From: Pacificimonas pallii
GTDB lineage: Bacteria > Pseudomonadota > Alphaproteobacteria > Sphingomonadales > Sphingomonadaceae
Direction: 5' to 3'
Assembly (NCBI RefSeq): GCF_019204005.1
Contig: NZ_JAGSPA010000001.1
Location: forward strand, 62,001 to 126,000
Length of the DNA stretch: 64,000 nucleotides
Shown here: positions 46,454 through 53,760 of the stretch, in pieces
Numbering within the stretch: the stretch's first letter is position 1
Layout of the letters: every line of letters starts with the position of its first letter
Notes under the pieces: model-generated
Seen by the model: only the letters and a program-made list of their open reading frames with translations
The model's database searches: none
Told to the model about the DNA's origin: nothing
Translations under genes and position numbers: made by a program

Positions 46454-47293
46454 ATGACGGCAGAATCACTTGATCCCGGAATTTATATCGTTGCCACACC
46501 CATCGGCAACCTAAACGATCTTACGTTTCGTGCGGCGGACATCCTCAAACGAGCGGATGTGATTGCCGCGGAAGATACACGAATTACGGGGAAACTCCTA
46601 AAACATATCGGGTCGGCCGTGCACATGGTGAGCCATCATGAACATAATGCCCACATCGTCAGGCCGGAGCTGCTGGCGCGCGCGCAGAAAGAGGCGGTGG
46701 CGCTGGTGACGGACGCCGGGACGCCGCTGATTTCCGATCCCGGATACCGGCTGGTACGGGCGGCCAGGGACGCGGGCGTTACCGTGACGAGCATTCCCGG
46801 CGCCTGCGCGGCGATTACGGCGCTGACGCTGGCGGGGCTGCCGACGGACCGCTTCCTGTTCGCAGGCTTCGCGCCGCCCAAGGAGAAAGGCCTGCGCGAC
46901 GTGCTGGCTGAACTGGGGACGGTGCAGGCGACGCTGGTATTTTATGAGACGGGACCGCGGCTGGCGCGGTTCCTGTCCGCCGCCGCCGACATTCTGGGCA
47001 TGCGAGAGGCGGCCGTCACGCGCGAACTGACCAAGATGTACGAAGAGGTGGTGCCTGGCACGCTGCCCGCGCTTGCGGCGCACTATGACGCCGCGGGCGC
47101 GCCCAAAGGCGAGATCGTCGTGGTGATCGGGCCGCCGCTCGTGATCGAGACGAGTGAAGCCGATCTGGACGCCGCCCTGCGCGCGGCGATGGACACGCAG
47201 ACGCTAAAGATGGCGGTGAAAGAGGTCGCCGCCACGCTCGGCATTGCGCGCGGAACGGTGTATCAGCGCGCGCTGGAACTGAAGGCCGAATGA
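46454..47293 (+). CDS. rsmI: 16S rRNA (cytidine-2'-O)-methyltransferase RsmI
   Basis: 279 residues. It methylates C1402 of 16S rRNA. The tetrapyrrole-methylase fold shows YIVATPIGNLNDLTFRA near the N-terminus, AEDTR, VTDAGTPLISDPGYRLV and a FYETGPRL motif. ATG 46454 gives the canonical N-terminus but no Shine-Dalgarno is visible, and the neighbouring divergent start is only 16 bases away, so a leaderless mRNA is possible. Its stop overlaps the yraN start (ATGA). Confidence 0.95.
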   Translation: MTAESLDPGIYIVATPIGNLNDLTFRAADILKRADVIAAEDTRITGKLLKHIGSAVHMVSHHEHNAHIVRPELLARAQKEAVALVTDAGTPLISDPGYRLVRAARDAGVTVTSIPGACAAITALTLAGLPTDRFLFAGFAPPKEKGLRDVLAELGTVQATLVFYETGPRLARFLSAAADILGMREAAVTRELTKMYEEVVPGTLPALAAHYDAAGAPKGEIVVVIGPPLVIETSEADLDAALRAAMDTQTLKMAVKEVAATLGIARGTVYQRALELKAE

Positions 47294-47637
47294 CGACGCG
47301 GGAAGCGGCGGAGCAGCGGGGACGCCGCGCCGAGACACTGGCAGGCTGGTGGCTGCGGCTGAAGGGCTACCGCATCCTGGGCGCGCGTGTGCGGGTCAGG
47401 GGCGGCGAAATCGATCTGGTGGCCCAGCGCGGCCGCACCATCGTCTTTGTCGAGGTAAAGGCGCGCACCGATGCGATTTCCGGAGATGCCGCGCTGGAAG
47501 GCCCGCGGCTGAACCGTGTGCGGTCGGCGGCGGCGCAATTGTGGCCGCGCTATGCGGACCGCGCCGACGGTTACCGGATCGATGCCGTCGTGATGATCCC
47601 GAAGCGCCTGCCTCTGCACGTGAAAGGGCTGGACTAA
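47290..47637 (+). CDS. YraN family protein
   Basis: 115 residues, UPF0102. The nuclease-like residues of the family, in GGEIDLVAQRGRTIVFVEVKART, are intact and resemble Holliday-junction-resolvase-fold nucleases, though activity is uncertain. The start overlaps the rsmI stop, and this rsmI-yraN-gshB order is common in alphaproteobacteria. Confidence 0.92.
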   Translation: MTTREAAEQRGRRAETLAGWWLRLKGYRILGARVRVRGGEIDLVAQRGRTIVFVEVKARTDAISGDAALEGPRLNRVRSAAAQLWPRYADRADGYRIDAVVMIPKRLPLHVKGLD

Positions 47638-47714
47638 GCCCGCGCGGCGCGGGAATGACGTGCCGTTCATCCCGTATTTCGCATTCACCGCGCGCATCGA
47701 AAGGCCCCTGCCCC

Positions 47715-48659
47715 ATGACCCTGAATATCGCCGTTCAGATGGACCCGATGGAAACCGTCAAGATCGCGGGCGATTCCACCTTTGCCCTGATGGTACGGGC
47801 GCAGGATCGCGGCCATAAATTGTGGCACTATCCGGTGGAGAGCCTGGCCTGGAATGACGGGCGCGTCACCGCCGCCGCCCGCCCGGTAGAGGTCCGGTAT
47901 GACGCGGGCAACCATTTCACCGCGGGCGAAACGCGGACCATCGATCTGGGCGCGGATATCGACGTTGTGCTGATGCGGCAGGACCCGCCGTTCGACATCG
48001 GCTACATCACCGCCACGCACATATTGGAGATGATCCGCGACCGGACGCTGATCGTGAATGATCCCGTGGAAGTCAGGAATGCGCCCGAGAAGTTATATGT
48101 CCTGAACTACCGCGACCTGATGCCCGCCACCCTGATTACCCGCAATCTGGACGAAGTGCGGGCGTTTCGCGACGAATATGGCGCGGTGGTGATCAAGCCG
48201 CTGCACGGCAAAGGCGGCGAGGCCGTCTTCAAGATGGACGGCGACGACGGCAATCTGGGCGCGCTGGTGGAGATGTTCGGCGCGATTTTCGAAGAACCGT
48301 TTATCTGCCAGCAATTCCTGCCCGACGTTTCCGCCGGCGACAAACGCATCATCCTGGTGGACGGCGTGCCCACGGGGGCGGTGAACCGCCTGCCCAAGAC
48401 AGGTGAGATCCGGTCGAACTTCGCCGCGGGCGGATCCGGCGAAGCGTCGGAACTGACGGCGCGGGAACAGGCGATCTGCGCGCGGATCGGTCCGGACCTG
48501 AAGGCCAGGGGGCTGATCTTTGTCGGCATCGACGTGATCGGCGGCCTGCTGACCGAGATCAACGTGACCAGCCCCACAGGAATCGTGGCGATTGACCGGT
48601 TTAACGGCACCGACACGCCCGGGATGATCTGGGACGCGATCGAAGCGCGGCTGAAATAG
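47715..48659 (+). CDS. gshB: Glutathione synthase
   Basis: 314 residues. It joins gamma-glutamylcysteine with glycine using ATP. The ATP-grasp fold begins MTLNIAVQMDPMETVKIAGDST, the standard GshB start, and has IKPLHGKGG, the ADP-binding KRIILVDG stretch and INVTSPTG at the C-terminus. The frame extends 122 codons upstream only through yraN-overlapping sequence, so ATG 47715 is used. It is 77 bases after yraN. Confidence 0.96.
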   Translation: MTLNIAVQMDPMETVKIAGDSTFALMVRAQDRGHKLWHYPVESLAWNDGRVTAAARPVEVRYDAGNHFTAGETRTIDLGADIDVVLMRQDPPFDIGYITATHILEMIRDRTLIVNDPVEVRNAPEKLYVLNYRDLMPATLITRNLDEVRAFRDEYGAVVIKPLHGKGGEAVFKMDGDDGNLGALVEMFGAIFEEPFICQQFLPDVSAGDKRIILVDGVPTGAVNRLPKTGEIRSNFAAGGSGEASELTAREQAICARIGPDLKARGLIFVGIDVIGGLLTEINVTSPTGIVAIDRFNGTDTPGMIWDAIEARLK

Positions 48660-49009
48660 CGGCCTTATTCGCCCAGCAAGGAACGCCCCAAAAACCGCCG
48701 AAGTTGGCGAAGGTGACACGGGGAATGCCGATTTGCTGCGGACTTCATGTTGATTTCGATGAGAAAGAGCGCGGGGCACATGGCTGTGCGCGGCCAGTGT
48801 GCACGGTTGCGATGGGTGTAGGACAGGCGTTTCTGCAGGCACCTGGCGTTGCTGGGGAATTTGTGACCGGGGAGCGAATCGCTGGGTCCGCGGCATTGTG
48901 TGGGCGAAGTTGCCGGGGTGTCTGGGATAGGTGCCAGGGGATGTCGCAAAAGGTGGTGTCGGGGGGCTGCTAAGGTAATGCCGTGCACCCGGTTTGCCGC
49001 AAAACCGTG

Positions 49010-49037
49010 GTGCGTCCCTCGACTGCGCTCGGGATGA
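49010..49037 (+). repeat. REP-like intergenic repeat, single unit
   Basis: 28 bases, GTGCGTCCCTCGACTGCGCT then CGGGATGA. It is 3 mismatches from the left arm and a few from the right arm of the inverted pair at 52039-52115. The translation HPERSRGT on the opposite strand is a familiar mark of dispersed repeats in several alphaproteobacterial genomes. Confidence 0.6.
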
Positions 49038-49082
49038 CCAGATTCAGGGGACCGCATTTGCAGATTGGCGATGTGCGCGCCC

Positions 49083-49097
49083 CTCCCCGAAAGGGAG
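49083..49097. terminator. Short hairpin downstream of the phytase-like gene
   Basis: A CTCCC/GGGAG stem of 5 pairs with a 5-base loop, 16 bases beyond the minus-strand stop at 49113. There is no T-run, so the terminator role is tentative. Confidence 0.3.
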
Positions 49098-49112
49098 AGC
49101 GATGTTCGCTCC

Positions 49113-50096
49113 CTACTCCACCAGTTCGAACTTCATCAGCAGGGTGCGCTGCAAGGGCGAGAAATTATCATCGCTGACGATGTAGATGAAGGTCCGGCCG
49201 CGCTGGCGGCGCACGGCGATGCCCTCCATATTGTCGACGCTGAGGGGCGGGCGCAGTTCGGCGAGCAGGACCTCCTTGCCGCCGCGCGATTCGTAGAGGC
49301 GCGCGGCGACGCCCTGTAGCGGGGAATAGCTGCGGGCGAGGATGAGGAGGCTGTCGCCAATCGCAACCGCATCGGTGGGCTTGAAGGGCGGCGCTATGGC
49401 AAAGCCCTCGGGCTGGCCGGGGCCATGCGAAAGCGCGAAGCGGATGCCGTCGGCATTGCCGTCCTCGGTCCGGCCATCCTCTGAAATCAGCAGCATCCGG
49501 TCGCCGGTCCAGGCGATGGCTTCCGCCCCGCCATTGTCGGCCTGCCCCGCAAACCATGCGGTCGGCGCATTCACCACCTCGGACGCGGCCCCGCCGGGCC
49601 AGCCGGTCGCGCCGAGATCATAGGACCAGATACGATGGCTGCGTTCGAAGGTCACGAAGGCGGTATCGCCCACGACCTCAACCCCTTCCGTATCGGCCAG
49701 CGCCTTGTCCGTGCCCAGCGGCGTACCATCGAGGCCTGCCAGCGCGCCGATGCGCGCGGCGGCGATGCCGGTGAGGGTGACGCCGCTTTCGCGCGGTGTC
49801 AGCGATACCCAATGGCCCTGGTCCGTGATCGCCAGAAAGCCTTCCCGATCCGTGCGCCAGCGCAGACCGGAAAGTCCGCCGAACCGGGCATCATCGGCGC
49901 TGAGTTCGATGCCGCCGCGCCACAGGAGCCGCCCGGTGCGCGTCCTGGCGGCATCCTCCTCGTCAAACGGGATGGGCGCGGTTCTGATATCCACGTCGCG
50001 GTCCCCGGTCGCCGCGGGCATTGTGTCCGGCAATATGGCGCATGCCGCGCCCACCAGCATCGCGGCGCCCAGCGGATACACCAGCCATCTCGTCAT
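49113..50096 (-). CDS. Exported esterase-like-activity-of-phytase family protein
   Basis: 327 residues from ATG 50096 (or 329 from 50102). An N-terminal hydrophobic segment (about residues 4-22) is a signal or anchor. The rest is a beta-propeller type sequence with GGLSGLRW, FLAITDQGHWVSL, DTEGVEVVGDTAFVTFERSHRIW, and a C-terminal NMEGIAVRR plus IYIVSDDNFSPLQRTLLMKFEL, typical of the phytase-like esterase domain. The enzyme activity is inferred from family name only. It is divergent from recQ across 61 bases. Confidence 0.8.
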   Translation of the reverse strand: MTRWLVYPLGAAMLVGAACAILPDTMPAATGDRDVDIRTAPIPFDEEDAARTRTGRLLWRGGIELSADDARFGGLSGLRWRTDREGFLAITDQGHWVSLTPRESGVTLTGIAAARIGALAGLDGTPLGTDKALADTEGVEVVGDTAFVTFERSHRIWSYDLGATGWPGGAASEVVNAPTAWFAGQADNGGAEAIAWTGDRMLLISEDGRTEDGNADGIRFALSHGPGQPEGFAIAPPFKPTDAVAIGDSLLILARSYSPLQGVAARLYESRGGKEVLLAELRPPLSVDNMEGIAVRRQRGRTFIYIVSDDNFSPLQRTLLMKFELVE

Positions 50097-50157
50097 CGAC
50101 ATTTTTCCGTTCTTCCCCGGTGGCATGCATACCCGGCCCGCGTTACACGCCATCGCC

Positions 50158-51969
50158 ATGTCCCGCGACCCCCTCGATATCCTGCAGACCGTTTTTGGTT
50201 ATCCGGCGTTCCGCCCGCTACAGGGGGAAATTATCGCGGCGGTGACGGCGGGCGAGGACCGGCTGGCGATCATGCCGACGGGCGCCGGCAAATCGCTATG
50301 CTATCAGATCCCGGCGATCGCGCGGCCGGGCACAGGGCTGGTGATTTCGCCGCTGGTCGCCCTGATGCACGATCAGGTGCGCGCGCTGAAGGCCGCGGGC
50401 GTCAGCTGTGCGGCGGTGACCGGGGACACCTCGGTCGATGAGCGCATGGCTGCGTTTCGGGCGCTGGATGACGGCACGCTCGACCTGCTGTACGTCGCGC
50501 CCGAACGCGCGACGATGCCGGAGTTCCAGGACCGGATTTCGCGTGCGCAGCTGGCGCTGATCGCGATTGACGAGGCGCACTGCGTGTCGGAATGGGGGCA
50601 TGATTTCCGTCCGGATTACCGCCAGTTGCGGCCGCTGGCGGACCGGTTTCCAGGCGTGCCGCGCATTGGCCTGACGGCGACGGCGGACAAGGTCACGCAG
50701 GAAGACATCGCGCACCAGCTGGGCATATCGGAGGCGCAGGTGGTGGTCGCGGGCTTTGACCGGCCAAACATCATCTATACCGTACAGGAGGGCGCAGCGC
50801 GGACCAACCAGATGCTGAACTGGCTGGAGGACCGGCGCGGGCGCAGCGGCATCGTCTATGCGCCCACGCGGGCGAAGGTGGACGCGTTTTCCGCCCAGCT
50901 GGTGAAGCAGGGGTTCAATGCCCGTGCCTATCATGCCGGGCTGACGCATCCGGAGCGCCGCGACGCGCAGGAAATGTTCGTTACAGCCGACGACCTGATC
51001 ATGGTGGCAACGGTCGCGTTCGGCATGGGCATCGACAAGCCGGACGTCCGCTTCGTCGCGCATATGGCGCTGCCGAAATCGATCGAGGCCTATTATCAGG
51101 AGACCGGCCGCGCGGGGCGCGACGGGGCGCCCGCGGAGACGTTGATGCTGTGGGGCGCAGCGGATGTCGCCCGCGCACGGTCGCAGATCGACGAGGGCTA
51201 TGCCGAGGGCGCGGAGAGCGACAAGCAGCGCGTCGACCATCAGAAGCTGAGCGCGCTGACCGCCTTCGCCGCGTCGGCCGCGTGCCGCCGCATCGCGCTG
51301 CTGACCTATTTCGGCGAGCCTGCCCCTGCCCCCTGCGGAAATTGCGACAATTGCCTGAACCCGCCGGAGCTGACCGATGTGTCGGAGGACGCGGTAAAGC
51401 TGCTGTCCGCCGTGTACCGGACCGGGCAGCGGTTCGGGCTGGGGCATGTGGCGGCGGTGCTGGCCGGGGATGCCAATGACCGGGCGGTAAATCTGGGCCA
51501 TACCGATCTGGGCGTCTTTGGCCTGACACCCGACAAGGACATGAAGGACTGGCGGCCGGTGCAGCAGCAACTGGTCGCGATGGACGCCCTGCGCGCGGAT
51601 GCGCGCCACGGCGGTATCTCGCTGGGGCCCGCGGCGCGCGACATCCTGCGCGGTGAAACGAAGGTGACGGTCGGGCCGCAGCCGGAAACGCGCAAGCGCA
51701 GGCGGCGCAGGGGCGGCGCGGACCTGCCAAGCCTGTCCGCGGCGGATGGCGCGCTGTTCGAAGCCCTGCGCGGGCTGCGGAAGGAAATCGCGGCGGCGCA
51801 GAACGTGCCCGCCTATGTGGTGTTCAACGACGCGACCCTGCAGGAAATGGCCGCGGCGCAACCTGCGGACCTGGACGCGATGGGGCGGATCAGCGGTGTC
51901 GGCGCGATGAAGCTCGAACGGTTCGGCGCGCAGTTCCTGGACGCGATCCGGCAGCATGTGCGGGGGTGA
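50158..51969 (+). CDS. recQ: ATP-dependent DNA helicase RecQ
   Basis: 603 residues. The RecA-like helicase core has Walker A PTGAGKSL at 40-47 and DEAH at 138-141, followed by the aromatic-rich loop and DFRPDYRQL. Motif VI region ETGRAGRDG is present. The zinc-binding RQC subdomain has CRR...CGNCDNC, and a HRDC domain closes the C-terminus. It acts in recombination repair. Start ATG 50158 (MSRDPLDILQ) is set by the family; the upstream frame is non-homologous. A hairpin follows at 52145. Confidence 0.95.
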   Translation: MSRDPLDILQTVFGYPAFRPLQGEIIAAVTAGEDRLAIMPTGAGKSLCYQIPAIARPGTGLVISPLVALMHDQVRALKAAGVSCAAVTGDTSVDERMAAFRALDDGTLDLLYVAPERATMPEFQDRISRAQLALIAIDEAHCVSEWGHDFRPDYRQLRPLADRFPGVPRIGLTATADKVTQEDIAHQLGISEAQVVVAGFDRPNIIYTVQEGAARTNQMLNWLEDRRGRSGIVYAPTRAKVDAFSAQLVKQGFNARAYHAGLTHPERRDAQEMFVTADDLIMVATVAFGMGIDKPDVRFVAHMALPKSIEAYYQETGRAGRDGAPAETLMLWGAADVARARSQIDEGYAEGAESDKQRVDHQKLSALTAFAASAACRRIALLTYFGEPAPAPCGNCDNCLNPPELTDVSEDAVKLLSAVYRTGQRFGLGHVAAVLAGDANDRAVNLGHTDLGVFGLTPDKDMKDWRPVQQQLVAMDALRADARHGGISLGPAARDILRGETKVTVGPQPETRKRRRRRGGADLPSLSAADGALFEALRGLRKEIAAAQNVPAYVVFNDATLQEMAAAQPADLDAMGRISGVGAMKLERFGAQFLDAIRQHVRG

Positions 51970-52038
51970 GTTGGGCTTTTTCGAATAGCTGTCGCAGGTT
52001 TCTGTCTGCGCTGCTTCGCGGCGAAACGCCCATGTCCA

Positions 52039-52115
52039 TCACCCCGGGCACAGTCGAGGGACGCACGATGGTGTTGCGGCAGGCTGGGTGCGTCCTTCGG
52101 CTGCGCTCAGGATGA
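52039..52115. repeat. REP-like inverted pair (two 28-base arms)
   Basis: Arms at 52039-52066 and 52088-52115 are in inverted orientation with a 21-base spacer. They match each other at 22 of 28 positions, with G-U compatible differences, and the unit at 49010. The pair lies between recQ and the epimerase, where the sequence contains no gene. Head-to-head arrangement is typical of REP doublets. Confidence 0.6.
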
Positions 52116-52144
52116 TCGGGTGCTGGCAGATGGCATCTAAGTGC

Positions 52145-52170
52145 TCCCCTCCCTGTCTGCGGGGAGGGGA
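52145..52170. terminator. Hairpin terminator between recQ and epimerase
   Basis: A 9-base-pair stem (TCCCCTCCC and GGGAGGGGA) with an 8-base loop lies between the convergent stops of recQ (51969) and the epimerase (52179). Without a T-tract, function as a terminator is inferred from position. Confidence 0.5.
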
Positions 52171-52178
52171 ACGCCAAA

Positions 52179-53120
52179 CTATGCCGCCTCGGTAAACCGG
52201 CCCTGCCGCCGGAACCGCACCAGCCAGCCCGGCGCGACAGCCTGCATGGGCGTGGGGGAAATGCCGAACGCCTTCAGGCCGTTCTCGCCCGCCACCACAT
52301 TGGGCTTTTGCAGCATCAGCCACTGATCGTGCGTCATCGGCGCGCCCGGCATCCACCCAAGCGCCCTGGCCGCGCCGCCAGCGACCGCATCCGGCACATC
52401 GACAAAGCTGACATCGCGCGCGATGGCACGGGCGATGAAGCCGAACAGCGCCTTCATCGTCATGACGTCCGGACCGCCAATCTCGTAGGTTTTGCCGCCA
52501 TGGATTTCCGGCGTCATGGCCGCAGCGGCAATGGCCTCGGCAAGGTCATTGACGAACACCGGCTGAAACTGCGCCTGCGGGGCGACGACCGGCATCACGG
52601 GAACGATGCGCATCAGACCGGCGAAGCGGTTCAGAAAATCGTCCTCCGGTCCGAAAACGATGGAGGGCCGGATGATGGTCGCGGACGGGAAGGCCGCCTT
52701 CACCGCCGCTTCGCCCTCGCCCTTTGTACGGGCATAGTCCGGGCCGTCCTCATCATCCGCATCCGCGCCGATGGCGCTGATCTGGACGAAGGCCTTTGCA
52801 CCGGCGGCCGCCGCGGCCTTGGCGATGCGGCGCGGGCCGTCACGCTGGGCAAGCTCGAAGTCCGCCGTGCTGCCATCCAGAATGCCGATCAGGTTCACGA
52901 CGGCCGCCGCGCCCTCGCAGGCGGCGGCGATGGCCGCCTCGTCCGTCAGGGAGGCTTTGGCAAAGCCAAGCTGGCCAAGTCCGGCGAGCGGTTTCAGAAC
53001 CTGCGCCGTGTGCGGGTCGCGCGTGACGGCACGGATGCGGGCCCCGCGCTTGGCGAGCTCCTGCACGACATAGCGCCCGATAAAGCCAGAGGCGCCGAAT
53101 ATGGTGACGAGTTCGGTCAT
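52179..53120 (-). CDS. NAD(P)-binding epimerase family protein, complex I NDUFA9-like
   Basis: 313 residues. The Rossmann motif TIFGASGFIGRYVVQELAKRG is at the N-terminus. The atypical short-chain dehydrogenase pattern includes VNLIGIL, QISAIGADADD, the YARTKGEGE catalytic-like Tyr-x3-Lys and IIRPSIVFGPEDDFLNRFA. The last resembles NDUFA9-type proteins that accompany NADH dehydrogenase; a role in complex I or quinone metabolism is a possibility, not shown. Start ATG 53120 is selected; the longer frame runs into the tRNA antisense. Divergent from the tRNA-Leu gene. Confidence 0.85.
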   Translation of the reverse strand: MTELVTIFGASGFIGRYVVQELAKRGARIRAVTRDPHTAQVLKPLAGLGQLGFAKASLTDEAAIAAACEGAAAVVNLIGILDGSTADFELAQRDGPRRIAKAAAAAGAKAFVQISAIGADADDEDGPDYARTKGEGEAAVKAAFPSATIIRPSIVFGPEDDFLNRFAGLMRIVPVMPVVAPQAQFQPVFVNDLAEAIAAAAMTPEIHGGKTYEIGGPDVMTMKALFGFIARAIARDVSFVDVPDAVAGGAARALGWMPGAPMTHDQWLMLQKPNVVAGENGLKAFGISPTPMQAVAPGWLVRFRRQGRFTEAA

Positions 53121-53256
53121 GGCGAGACTCGTGTCCTTCCAGGAAAGCGATGAATATGCCCCTGCTGATACAGCCCCAACCCCGGCATTGACAAGCGCGG
53201 CATCCCGCCCTAGCTGCCCTTCCTCGCTCGGAGACCGGCAACGGCCCCCCGCGCGT

Positions 53257-53343
53257 GCCCAGATGGCGGAATTGGTAGACGCGCTAGCTTCAGGTGCTAG
53301 TACTCGCAAGGGTGTGGAGGTTCGAGTCCTCTTCTGGGCACCA
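53257..53343 (+). tRNA. tRNA-Leu (anticodon CAG)
   Basis: The acceptor arms GCCCAGA and TCTGGGC pair perfectly, with a discriminator A and an encoded CCA at 53341-53343. The anticodon stem-loop CTAGC-TTCAGGT-GCTAG places CAG at 53291-53293, reading leucine CUG codons. A long variable arm (class II) and the TTCGAGTC T-loop are present. Confidence 0.95.
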
Positions 53344-53760
53344 TTCATATAAAATTTTCATGAATTGCAATAACCTGCCTTTGTCCGGAAAATCTGGACC
53401 ACGGTATAGATCATTGCAAATTCCACTTCGCGGTCACGAAATGCGCAGCTTTGCTGAGTTGGCGCCGCGGTCGCCGTGCCCCACGACGCCTTATCCCTGC
53501 CGCGAACTGGAGAGGCAATAGACGGGGCGGGCATGCGGGCGAGGTCGTATCCCCTTGGCGAAGGGCACGGACGCAGGAATGGAAGAAATCCACCGAGCGG
53601 TGGCCGTGGAGCGGGACCGGTGTTCAGCCGGTGTTCGGCCGGTGATCCGGCCCGAGGTGTTCATCAGGCACCGGATTCAACGGATTTGGCACTTATGGCC
53701 GCCCGTCATTCGGGCCTTTACTGGGATCATAATAATAATATCACCCGGGGGGGAGAAAAT
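53344..53760 (+). promoter_or_regulatory. Noncoding leader between tRNA-Leu and TonB receptor gene
   Basis: 417 bases without a gene I can support. The first part (to about 53420) is AT-rich. Then come GC-rich segments with an 11-base triple tandem repeat (53617-53649) and small hairpins at 53637-53652 (GGCCGG-TGAT-CCGGCC) and 53701-53715 (GCCCG-TCATT-CGGGC). An AT-rich ATAATAATAAT run and GGGGGGGAG ribosome site end it at the ATG of the receptor gene. I did not recognise a known riboswitch. Promoter placement is unknown. Confidence 0.45.
53617..53649 (+). repeat. Three-copy 11-base tandem repeat
   Basis: CCGGTGTTCAG, CCGGTGTTCGG and CCGGTGATCCG follow one another with no spacer. An 11-base period is close to one DNA helical turn, so three binding half-sites on one face is possible, but no factor is known. 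Confidence 0.55.

Larger units (their letters stand above)
48660..49112. other. Gene-poor spacer between gshB and the phytase-like gene
   Basis: 453 bases without a convincing gene. Several short frames exist but are low-complexity and lack ribosome sites; one minus-strand frame reads HPERSRGT, the translation of a dispersed repeat. It holds one REP-like unit (49010-49037) and a short CTCCC/GGGAG hairpin (49083-49097). I see no recognisable pseudogene. Confidence 0.5.

Noticed and set aside
48665-49057. 130-codon minus-strand frame with HPERSRGT in the spacer after gshB
   Set aside because: The phrase is the translation of the dispersed repeat at 49010-49037; the rest is unlike any protein family and lacks a ribosome site.
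50296-51957. 553-codon open frame antisense to recQ, and similar long antisense frames over the oligopeptidase (6903-8726), gltB (13814-15154), the MFS gene (61067-62335) and RNase D/cold-shock genes (19688-21001)
   Set aside because: All lie opposite well-supported genes, are rich in Arg, Ala, His and Gly as expected of antisense reading in high-GC DNA, and show no domain motifs or ribosome sites.
53720-53745. ATCATAATAATAATATC as a possible Fur-type box before the TonB receptor
   Set aside because: It is not a convincing palindrome and differs from Fur or Irr consensus at several positions; a run of ATA repeats can arise by chance near a ribosome site.
53344-53760. Known riboswitch (cobalamin or TPP) in the receptor leader
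   Set aside because: I looked for the GCCACTG-type B12 box and the CTGAGA thi-box and found neither.
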